NCBI GenBank assembly: GCA_030704615.1 | Contig: CM060731.1 | Coordinates: 57,454,756 to 57,518,755 of the forward strand | Source: Takakia lepidozioides | Taxonomy: Eukaryota > Streptophyta > Takakiopsida > Takakiales > Takakiaceae | Length of the DNA: 64,000 bases | Direction: 5' to 3' | Part shown: piece by piece, positions 44,391 to 53,432 of the stretch | Numbering within the stretch: position 1 is the first letter of the stretch | Layout: each line of letters starts with the position of its first letter | Position numbers and translations under genes: made by a program | Notes under the pieces: generated by a model | Seen by the model: the letters and a program-made list of their open reading frames with translations, nothing else | The model's database searches: none | Told to the model about the DNA's origin: nothing

Positions 44391-44640
44391 TATGACGGGC
44401 TGTGAGGGGCTGTGACAGAGGCCTTTGGGGCTTGAGGGGCTGTGGGCCGTGCCTGAGGCCTTTGGGGCTGTGAGGGGCTGTGGCGAGCTGTGACGGGCTG
44501 TGACAGCTGTGGCTTGTGCGGCCTGTGGGGCTGTGACCCTGTGACCTGTGTAGGGCTGTGACAGGCTGTGGCATGTGAGCTGTGTGGGCCTGTACTGGTC
44601 TGTGGTGGCCCGTGTTGACCTGTGGACGGCCTGTGCTGAC
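44391..44640 (-). repeat. CACAGCC array at the right inversion junction
   Basis: GGGCTGTGAGG/GACGGGCTGTG units, the reverse complement of the 41209-41580 array, grading into TGTGCTGACTCGTGG variants toward 44640. Confidence 0.8.
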
Positions 44641-45302
44641 TCGTGGAGGCACTGGTGGACTGCCTAAGGACTGTATGTGGTCTGAAGGCCGAATTTTGAA
44701 GCTCGTGGAGGGCGGTTTGAGGAGTATCTTCATGATATTCCCATGGTCATGCAAGTGAGGGAGAGAGGAGAGGAAGAGTGTTGGGATGAGGGCATGCTGG
44801 GGTTAGGCATTGCTTTAGCTTCTCTTCCTCGTAGTTTCCACCCTCTCATTAGGCCAAGACCTTTCCGTAGGTGGAGGCAAGAGTCAGTCCGGGTTTGGGC
44901 TGGGGTGTCCTTGCAGGAGCAACACCGTGGAGTTGTTTTTGGTGTGGGGGAGTTGTCTGATTTCTTGTGTTTGGATCCCCTCCATACCTGCATGCTTGAC
45001 TGTGCGCCATGCTAGTTTTGTGTGGGCGCTTGTTTTTATAGGTGATTGGTCCGGATTTGATCACCGGCCAGTCCTAGAGCATGCTGTCGATGGTGAGGCT
45101 GGGGTGATGACCAGCCAGACCATCATTGTTTCTCCTGTGGTGAGGTTGGAGGTGATGACAAGCCAACCATAGGAGTGCTTGCGGTGGATGCAGGTACAGG
45201 TGTAGGCTATGTTAGGAACTTAGTATTCCAAACCATAAGCCGCAACAGGTTCTCTACCCGGTTACCTTGTGGAGAGGGGGTTAGGGACATGTTCATGACC
45301 GG
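44641..45302 (+). other. Downstream part of the DNMT element leader
   Basis: No supported gene; frames such as 44743-45015 lack domains. It lies between the array and gag, so is probably untranslated leader. Gag opens near 45303 without an evident ATG. Confidence 0.4.
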
Positions 45303-46332
45303 TTGAGTGTCAACACGGAGGTGCCACTAGTTGCTGGGGACAGTGCCGGTTCGAGCACTAGCGATACTAGTGGGTACACGAGACGAGGTGTGCGGTTTAG
45401 GCCACCTTCACCTCCTGTGTCTTCTACGGAAGGTTCTGATTCGGATTGTGAATCAGGAGGACTCATACCGGCGGTGCAAGTTGTTTCTTTGCCATTGTTG
45501 TGGGACACAATGGAGGAGATGTATGGAGCTACCAAGGGCGGTGGGCACCATCGAGTTGGATGATTTTATCCAAGAGTTTGATAGTTGGTGTGATTTGCAG
45601 CAAATGCGCAATCCACAACTATTTACGCCTTTCATGGCATGGAAGGGGCTGTTTCAGCACCTTGAGGGGCCGCCTATGGATGATTACCATGAGTTCAGGC
45701 GGGGGCATGAGGTTGAGATCGAGGAGTGGAGGATGTACTGGTCACCCGACTATGTCTCCATCACTAGGGGCACTAGAGCCACGAGGGCAGTGGCTACACC
45801 TGCCGCTGCACCGGCAGCTTCAGCAAGTAGCAGTGGGACTAGTGGGACTGGTGGTACAGTAGCTACGACGTCCACCCAAGCCACTACCGCACCAGCACTA
45901 GCACCCGTGCCTGCCTTCAACCCTGTTGTGGAGTTCTTCGAAGAGTTGAGAGGGAACTACCAAGGGGTGAGGACAGAGAAGTTGCGGAGCTTGCAAGAGT
46001 TCCAACGGAAGCCGACCGAGAGCTTGAGGGAGGCTTTCACTCGCATGAGGCGCTTGATAAATGTAACCCAAGGGGTTACGGAAGCTCAGGCAGTCCAATT
46101 CTGGTATGGGATATTGGACAAGGAGCTGAGGAGAAGGGTGCGGGATGCAACTCTCCTACAAGCGGCCCAACCCACCTTAGCAAATGTGTTTTTGCTGGCA
46201 GAGCGGATAGAGCTCAACATGGTGGAGGAACGAGTGGTCATGGTGGGATTTGCTAAGGAGACACCACGGGGTAGTGGTGCTCCTAGCCAACCACTACCTC
46301 AACGTGCTCAAGGCAACAAGGGGCTCAGGTGA
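45303..46332 (+). pseudogene. Gag of the DNMT-bearing Ty3/gypsy element
   Basis: The N-terminus (45303-45563, Ser/Pro/Gly-rich) is in one frame and the capsid-like part (about 45530-46332) in another; the slip lies at GGGCGGTGGGCACC near 45535. The capsid-like region has FIQEFDSWCDLQQ and, after an Ala/Thr-rich linker, FFEELRGNYQGVRTEKLRS...SLREAFTRMRRL and AVQFWYGILDKELRRRV, typical of plant gypsy Gag. The first codon of the N-terminal frame is GTG, so the start is uncertain. This is the structural protein of the particle. Confidence 0.8.
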
Positions 46333-46906
46333 AGCTCAGGGAAGGCAGAGAGGACCTCAGATGCAGGGGTCTCTCCCTTCATTTGCTGGCCAACAACGGG
46401 CGGATGTGGTGCTGGACATGTGGAGGACCCCATGTCAAGAAGGATTGCCCAGAGGGAGGCAAAGGGCGGCACATGCACAGCCTGCACAGTTGCAGTGTGG
46501 GCATTGTGGCAAGCACGGGCATGGAGAGGCCCAGTGTTATGGTTTGCATCCTGAGTTGCGCCCAGGCCAGTTCCAAGGGAACAATGGTGGCCGGGGGCGA
46601 GGTGGAGCAGCCCAGAGAGGACGAGGTGGCCAGCCACGAGGTGCAGGCCAAGGGCAAGCTCAACATGGCCAAGGACGCGGAGGTCAGGGTGTTGACCAAG
46701 GCATGGCCAACCGGCTTCAGCAGCTAGAGCAGAGGCTCGCTGCCATGGCTACAGCTCAGGTGGTACCGGCTCTAAGGCCGGATGGTCCACCTCCTGCTCC
46801 TGAGGGAGGAGATATGGGAGGCATGGGATTCATGTGTGGAGCAGCACTACCACTAGTGCAGGGAGTCTGCTGCAGCCGTGACTCGAGGAGCAGCACGAGT
46901 TCCTGA
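46333..46906 (+). pseudogene. Zinc-knuckle nucleocapsid region of the DNMT element
   Basis: CWTCGGPHVKKDC lies in one frame (46329-46727) and CGHCGKHGHGEAQC in another (46250-46906), so a slip separates two CCHC knuckles that belong to one Gag. A Gly/Arg/Gln-rich low-complexity tail (RGRGGAAQRGRGGQPRG) follows. Such regions bind the element's RNA during packaging. Confidence 0.8.
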
Positions 46907-48060
46907 GCCACGAGGTGCAGAGGTGGAGTTGGATCCACAGCGTGGGGAGGCAAGCCGTCAGGCTAGGCTTCCTCAGTCATTCACATTGGCGGAGACAGTG
47001 TCGACGCCATCCATGGCACCTAGTTCTCGCCCGACTGTTACCGAGGCGGAGGTTACTATGCCATTGGGGAGAGCTACACGGGTAGCACCACTACCTAGTG
47101 TTGCCAAGGCTACGGCAGCTAGTGTGCTGCTAGGAGCGGCCACATCTGTGTGCCAGGCTCCATTGTTCTCGGCTACCATGATTGCGACGCCGGGGGTAAG
47201 ACCAGCTGAGGTGTTCAGGCTGGCAGCTACACTCTGTGAGAGTGGGGGTTACTTCATCTTCTGCGGAGATAGTGGGAGTGTAGTGCCGGAGGGATCCTCG
47301 GATTTGAGGGTCAAGACTGCCACGGCGGCGCCATGGCAAGCTGCAGCTGCCAGGTTGATGGAGCTGCCAGCTAGGCCAGCCATTGAGCGCGCCATGGTGA
47401 CACCTGGAGTTGTCATGTTAGACAACCAGGATGGCATTTTCTGTTTGAGTGGACCGGCAGGCAAGAGGTACCGGCCACTGCGGGTCTTGTTGGACTCGGG
47501 AGCTCAGCCATTGATGCTGGGCAGAGCTGCTATTGCAGGCTTGGGCCTCACGGAGGCGGATATGGAGCCTTGTCCTTTCCAGATACAGACGTCTCTGGGA
47601 GGATCGGAGCAGGCTCGGGGCATGACACGGCGTGAGTTGGCTATCAGACTACGGCCGGATCACCCTACAGATGGCTCAGTGATGCGAGCCAAGGCCATTG
47701 TGACAGACGCGGTCTCATACGATGTCCTGGTTGGTGGGGCAGTGTTGTACCCCATGGGCTTCACCCTGGATTTTTGGGAGGAGTCAGCTTCCTATAGGCC
47801 TGCATGGCAGTCAGGGGAGGGCCGGCGTGTGCAGCTCCCTGTGACGTTCATAGGAGGAGTTGCGGTTGCCCAGCGAGGCAAGATGCCGACACTAGCAGCA
47901 TTCACAGCGGCAGTGAGTTGGCCTAGAGAGTTGCTTGAGGGCAACGCTCATTCAGAGGATGTGCCACCTCCGGGAGAGCAGGATGACATGTATGGTATGG
48001 CGGAGTTGCCTACCATGGTTGCTCAGACTCCATTGTGGGGCACGAGCAAGGATTTGCAGC
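46878..48060 (+). pseudogene. Protease of the DNMT element
   Basis: Open frame with an Ala/Thr-rich linker, then a retropepsin: LRVLLDSGAQPLMLG (active-site DSGA, residue ~207) and VSYDVLVGGAVLYPMGF (C-terminal strand). The frame stays open to 48461, but similarity to the polyprotein leaves it near 48060, where a slip moves the protein into the frame of the methyltransferase. The linker upstream of the protease is unusually long. Confidence 0.85.
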
Positions 48061-49228
48061 GGATGCTGATCGACGGGTGCAACAAGCCTGGGTGGAGGCT
48101 TTTGTACCGTCAGGAGAGGAGGAGAGTGTGGGGATTGCACCAGGACCACCTCAGTTGTCTCCATTGGACACCACACCTATTGTGTGGCAGTATCCGGATG
48201 AAGGCATTTGTCTTCTGGACTTGTTTGGCGGGATCAGCACCGGATTGGCTGCTGTGTTACAGGCAGGTGTACGAGTTCGGCGTTACCTGTATGTGGAGAG
48301 GGATGAGACTGCACGACGCGTTTCACTTCGCCATGTTGCTCAGTTGGTGCAGCGGTACCCTGAGTTGTGTCGGTGTCTGCAATTCGTGGATATCAGCAGG
48401 CCTTGCCAGCAGACATTTCGTTGCTGGGGGCGCAGGATTTGGAGCGGGTTGGCTCCATTGATCTGGTAGTGGCAGGTTGGCCCTGCCAAGGGCATTCATC
48501 AGCCGGGCATGGCAATGGATTGCGAGACTCGAGGTCGGGTCTGTTTTGGGAGATGGTGCGGGTTTTGCGCCACTTGCAGCTTCATCAAGCTGTATCTCCA
48601 GCATACATCTTGGAGAATGTGCCACTGATGGGCGATTCTCGGGCCAGGGTGATGGCCAGTGTGCATCAAGTCCGGTCGTGGCTTGGGTCAGCAGTGTTGC
48701 TAGATGCAGCTACAGTGGGGTCACGGCTCATCGTCCACGGCTATGGTGGACTAACTTGATGCCACCCGCACTGCTCAAGCGTGCATTTGATGGGGTGCAG
48801 CGGCCAGCACATCTCACAGTGGATAGCATTCTGGACACAGGGAGGCAGTCTCAGCGTGTGAGACACGATGACCGTTCGCCTTTGGCAGTGGTCAACAAGG
48901 TGGGTCAACCACGAGCAGCATTACCTACACTGCTCAGCTTCCCAGGATCGCATGCTTTCCGGGATAGTGGACCTGGCCTCCTGTGGGATGCTCAGTTGCA
49001 GCAGTTAGTGGAGCCTAATGCTGACGAGCGTGAGCGGGCAATGGGTTTTACCACTGGTACCACGGCGGTGTCGTCTCTTTCTGAGGCATCACGTCGTCAA
49101 GTGTTGGGGCAAGCAATGGATCTCAATTGCTTGACCTGGATTATCAGCTTGGCTCTGGCTGAGCAACGCAGAGTGCGGAGTACACTTCCCTCATGGTCTC
49201 TCTGCCTACCGAGACGGTACAGGCAGTG
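48061..49228 (+). pseudogene. Cytosine-5 DNA methyltransferase domain inside pol (DNMT3/DRM-like)
   Basis: Methyltransferase motifs occur in canonical order over three frames. Motif I: GICLLDLFGGISTGLAAV, with motif II YLYVERDETARRV, at 48200-48330. Motif IV: DLVVAGWPCQGHSSAG with the catalytic Cys of PCQ at about 48481. Motif VI: ILENVPLM (about 48610). Motif VIII-like: AHRPRLWWTNLMPP (about 48730). IX/X-like: ERERAMGFTTGTT...RRQVLGQAMDL (about 49025-49125). The FGGISTGL and AHRxRxxW forms and the linear order resemble DNMT3/DRM-type de novo enzymes rather than MET1 or chromomethylase. All catalytic residues I can check are present; one-base slips near 48060, 48400 and 48725 break it. It lies between protease and RT in the same sense as pol. 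Comparable insertions have been reported for dinoflagellate and charophyte retrotransposons. It may methylate the element's own cDNA or its target. Confidence 0.88.
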
Positions 49229-49475
49229 AGTGGGGGCGAGCATGTGAGGACCACGGGGTGCATGCATCCATGGCACACGTGGGAGGTGCTCGAGGTTCAG
49301 AGGGAGTTGGCAGCCAAGGCGGCTGTGATGGATGAGGTTGGGGATTCTTCTCGGTTGAGGAGGTCCTCAAGGATGAGATGATGGGGCAGGATGAGGCCTT
49401 GTCATTGACTGAGCAGGCAGGGAGTACTGCTCAAGAGGTTGCAACATAGCAACCACTGGACGCGTCCTCTACCTC
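49229..49475 (+). other. Linker between methyltransferase and RT
   Basis: Short frames only (for example 49193-49381, ending in SSRLRRSSRMR). Probably a polyprotein linker in broken frames, as the RT N-terminus resumes at about 49476. Confidence 0.4.
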
Positions 49476-51202
49476 TAAGCCCACTGGACTTAAGGTTGCA
49501 GTTACGGAGGACAATTGGGAGCCTGACATTGGACCCATTGTCACCGGAGGAGAGAGACGACGTATACGGCGGTTCCTGAGGGCTTACAGGAATTGCTTTG
49601 CCTTCAGTTTGAAGGACTTGGGAGCACTGAAGGGTCAAGAGATCCGTATTGAGTTGGCCACTGACACGCCAATCTTTCGGAGACCCTATAGATACAGTGA
49701 CATGGAGAGGTCTTTGATTCAGATGAGGACTCAAGATCTCTGGTTGACGTATGTGCGGTGATTACCGGCCTGTAAATCGTCAGACCAAGTCCGATAAGTA
49801 TGCCATGCCAACACCAGAGGAGATCTTTGATGCCATCGGGCATGCTAAGGCCTTTAGCACTTTGGATTTACGATCCGGATATCACCAGTTGCCAATCAAG
49901 GAGGCGGACAAGCAGAAGACGGCATTCTGGGGGATCAATGAGCACGGCAAGGATTGCCTATATCAGTGGCGGTTCTTACCATTTGGGCTTAAGAATGCTC
50001 CTGCAGAGTTTCAGAGAGTCATGGATAGGATTCTAGCAGGGGTGGACTTTGCTCGGTGCTACATAGATGACATCATCATCTTTAGTGTTACGATGGAGGA
50101 GCATGAGAGACACCTTCAGGTGGTATTGGAGCGCTTGAGAGCGCACGGATTGAAGTTGCATCCGGGGAAGTGCAAGTTTTTCCACAACCAGATTGAGTAT
50201 CTGGGTCACATGATATATCCTGGAGGATTGGGGGTACAGCAGACTAAGGTAGAGGCATTGCACAAACCACGCCCCACGGATGTGAGCCGAGTTCGAGCTT
50301 TCATGGGGTTGGCAAACTATTATAGACGGTTTGTCAAGGGATTTAGTACCATTGCAAAGGCTCTAACCAAGCTGACCAAGGTGGACCAGGAGTGGCAGTG
50401 GGAAGATGAGCAGGAACGAGCTTTTCAAGAGCTCAAGGCGAGGTTGACCTCGGCGCCTATCCTGAGACGACCTATCAGGGGGCGTCCCTTTCAGCTGCAT
50501 ACGGATTGGAGCATGCTGGGGCTTGGAGCGGTGCTCACACAGGTGGATGATGAGGGAAGAGAGTTCGTAGTGGCTTATGCTAGCCGCTCGAACAACGCTG
50601 CAGAGGCTAAGTACAGCTCATATGAGGGAGAGTGCTTAGCTGCAGTGTGGGCCGTGGCACACTTCAGGTGCTATCTATACGGCAATCTTTTCACCCTTGT
50701 CACGGATCACCAGCCACTCAAGTGGTTGATGGAGTCAGACAAGCTTACGGGGAAGCTTGCACGGTGGGCACTCATACTCCAGGAGTATGACTTTCAGGTT
50801 GTGCATCGACCGGGTTTGGTCAATCGGGATGCGGATGGATTGAGTCGCAATCCATGCATGAGCCAGCAGGATGACACTGGAGCTCGGTGGCATGGTGAGA
50901 CGGACGAGGAGATGGTGCCGGGATGGCACGCATCTGCATTTTTGTGTATCTTGGCATCGGGAGGTCAGGTTGGACCTACAACAGGGATGACTGTAGACGG
51001 AGTGTCTGAGGACCCTGAGGCTAGTGATGAGCCAGGTGGTGCCAGAGATATACATGAGGATTCGGCTGTGTTGGACTACCTCCGCACGGGAGACACGGCA
51101 GCCATTGTGACTGCCAGGAGAGGGATCGGATCCTGCAACGAGCCAAGAGGTTCAAGTGGGAGGGGATACACCTACTTCGAGTGTGGGAGGATGGTCGGGT
51201 GA
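49476..51202 (+). pseudogene. Reverse transcriptase and RNase H of the DNMT element
   Basis: 49476-49760 encodes the region before RT (FAFSLKDLGALKGQEI, DTPIFRRPYRYS). It then jumps, with about 40 residues deleted near 49740-49755, to CGDYRPVNRQT. From 49751 the frame is open for 483 codons: [30 protein letters not shown], catalytic CYIDDIIIFS (YxDD variant YIDD), thumb MGLANYYRRF, RNase H FQLHTDWSMLGLGAVLTQ, YSSYEGECLAAVWAV, LVTDHQPLKWL, and connection VVHRPGLVNRDADGLSRNP. The N-terminal deletion removes an RT motif, so this copy should be inactive. Confidence 0.9.
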
Positions 51203-52489
51203 GGATTGTGCCTCACCCCACACAGCGTGCACGGTTAGTGCGGCATGCCCATGAGGAGTTGGGGCATTTTGGAGTGCGACGCACTCAGTTTACTGCAGGG
51301 GCAGTATTGGTGGCGTGGTATGCATACAGAGGTGCAACAGTTCGTGGCTAGGTGCATGGTGTGTGACAGGGTGCGTGCTTCATTCAACGCCCCTACACCA
51401 CAGTTGCATCCTTTACCAATCATGGGATTGGGCTACAGGTGGAGTCTTGACTTCGCAGGACCGTTGCCACTGACTATGCGCCACCACAGATATGTGTTGG
51501 TGATGGTGGAGCACTTCTCCAAGTGGATTGAGTTGGTTCCATTGCCTGACAAGGCTAGTGAGGGGGCTGCGTATGCATTCTTGGATCGTGTGCTTAGCCG
51601 ATTTGGTGCTCCAGCTGAGGTACTCACGGACCAAGGGAGAGAGTTTCTTGGGGGAGTTTCAGGCTTTGTGTGATAAAGCCTTGATAGACCACCGCACCAC
51701 TTCTCGGATCATCCTGAGGCCGATGGCTTAGCAGAGAGAGTTGTTCAGACGGTGAAGAGGGGTTTGCGCAAGTATGGCTTGCAGAAGGGACACCTAGGAG
51801 ATTGGGATCTTCAGGTTCCTTGGTTAGCCATGGGCTACAGGTTCAGCAAACAAGCATCACTTGCCTCCTTCTCACCATATTTCCTTCTCTTTGGCCGAGA
51901 GCCGGATTTGCCTGCAGCCATTCGTAGGGACACTGCTCAAGTCCTTAACCTTGACGATCCGGACGTGTGGGTACGTGCATGTGATCAGCGTGCAGAGTTG
52001 TTCAAGAAAGTCATGCCCATGGCTTTTGAGAACCTTGCCATTGCACAACACCGTGATACGTTGAGGTATGCCACTATACGTGGTGGAGGATATCGTCCTG
52101 GGGTTCGGAGGTTTAGCCCTGGTGACTATGTTTATTTGCAGCAGACTGCTCCTACGACTCTGGATGTTACTGCAGGGCGTGTTATTCTGAGGGTTCGAGA
52201 GGTGTTGCCCTCAGGGGTCCTGATCTTGGAGGGTCGGGATGGCATGACTTGGAAGGACCATGTGCGTAATTGTGCGCCATGTCACCTTCCCAATGTCGAT
52301 GGCAGAGTTGACCCAAACTTGGCAGTGGTACCTGCAGGTTTGAGGTGCATGCTCTGTGGGTCTGCCAAAGGGGCAGCCACCATGCTGGTGTGTGATCGAT
52401 GCTCAAGGGGTTGGCATATGGGATGCTTGACACCACCTCTTGAGAAGGTTCCTGACGGAGATTGGTTGTGTCCACACTGCTTGGGATAG
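51203..52489 (+). pseudogene. Integrase with C-terminal PHD finger, DNMT element
   Basis: The integrase is in two frames. 51203-51673 has the zinc region (ARCMVCDRVRASF), WSLDFAGPLP (first Asp) and VLTDQGREFLG (second Asp). After a slip near 51660-51720 the E motif follows in a frame around 51690-51760 (EADGLAERVVQTVKRGL), then 51752-52489. After the core come a GDYVYLQQTAP module and a PHD finger at about 52342-52486: CMLCGSAKGAATMLVCDRC, then WHMGC and WLCPHC, giving the full C4HC3 set. PHD fingers read histone H3 tails, so this could tether integration to chromatin, as chromodomains do in chromoviruses. The protein ends at TAG 52487-52489. Confidence 0.9.
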
Positions 52490-52738
52490 TGGCAGTGGAC
52501 ATGACTGGAGGCAGCTAACAAGACATGGGAGGCCAAGCTCATAGGAGTCAATACATGAGATCCCAAGCTCAAGTTCACAGGTTGCAAGACGGCGACTAAC
52601 GATGGGGCAACTCTTGCACCCGGCCTCTTGATCTATCGAGTTTGAGTGTAGTAGGGATAGTGGTGGAGGACTTAGTGAGGCTATGGTCACTATCACATCT
52701 TGTGGCTACCTGGACTTAGAGGGACCTAAGCACCAGCT
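52490..52738 (+). other. 3' untranslated region of the DNMT element
   Basis: No gene. It lies between the integrase stop and the polypurine tract. Confidence 0.5.
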
Positions 52739-52748
52739 AGGGGGGCGA
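52739..52748 (+). other. Polypurine tract of the DNMT element
   Basis: AGGGGGGCGA directly before TTGTGTGGACTAG. It marks 52750 as the start of an LTR (segment A) rather than segment B. Confidence 0.6.
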
Positions 52749-52749
52749 T

Positions 52750-53432
52750 TGTGTGGACTAGTGACTGCCATAGTGGGCAGCATAGTGGCAGCCTAGTGAC
52801 TGACTAGTTGTAGCCTAGTGGTTGGACTAGTGGTGGACTAGTGGTACTATAGTAGTGTGTGGTGTGCACATGTGTTGTGTGGTTTTGGACAGCGATGTAG
52901 TTGTGTAGCGATATGTATGCGCACGACAGCTGTCAAGTTATTTTACCACTAGTGTGAAACTAGCTAGGAAATAGCTAGCTTTTACATATTGACATTTGGG
53001 ATTGGCCCAAGTGTCAATCCAGGGGTCAAGGCAGATTTAGGCCCTGGAGTGGTTATCTTCACGGCAAGCGCGGGAGGCTCATCTTTCTCTCGAGTTGAGC
53101 CTCACCGCGCCTAGCTATGGCGCCGTAGTGTGGATTCCCCATGGCGGGGTGCACTTGGCTTGACTTGTATTTGAGTGATGAGGTTATATATGCATGAGTT
53201 TATGCTTCAGCTTTGTGAGCTCGCATGAGCTTGTGCTTGTATTCTTCTTCTTTATCATTGTGTGGACTAGTGACTGCCATAGTGGGCAGCATAGTGGCAG
53301 CCTAGTGACTGACTAGTTGTAGCCTAGTGGTGGACTAGTGGTGGACTAGTGGTATACTAGTGTGTGGTGTGCACATGTGTTGTGTGGTTTTGGACAGCGA
53401 TGTAGTTGTGTACGATATGTATGCGCACGACA
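52750..53432 (+). repeat. LTR segments A-B-A' at the 3' end of the DNMT element
   Basis: A (52750-52928, TGTGTGG...GCACGACA), B (52931-53257, TGTCAAG...TTTATCA) and A' (53259-53432, 174 bp, nearly identical to A). A and B meet at the palindrome GACAGCTGTC; B and A' meet at ATCATTGTGTGG. A' is followed by CGGC, the same four bases that precede the inverted B' at 43435-43438. The polypurine tract points to an LTR of A+B (508 bp). Together with B' the pieces add up to exactly two LTRs, in circularly permuted order. Confidence 0.75.

Noticed and set aside
45898-47464. Minus-strand ORFs opposite the DNMT element
   Set aside because: Shadow frames of Gag and protease in GC-rich sequence.
47952-48625. 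Possibility that the methyltransferase is a separate nested host gene
   Set aside because: It lies in the same strand and place in the polyprotein order, without flanking repeats, target duplications or introns. Sister copies are still needed to settle it.
43108-53257. Reading the two B copies as terminal inverted repeats of a DNA transposon
   Set aside because: No duplication flanks that interval, and undoing the array-mediated inversion puts them in direct orientation with TG...CA ends and retrotransposon genes between.
52750-53432. A-B-A' as a miniature LTR element (TRIM)
   Set aside because: No primer-binding site follows A and no polypurine tract precedes A'; B also occurs alone at 43108-43434.
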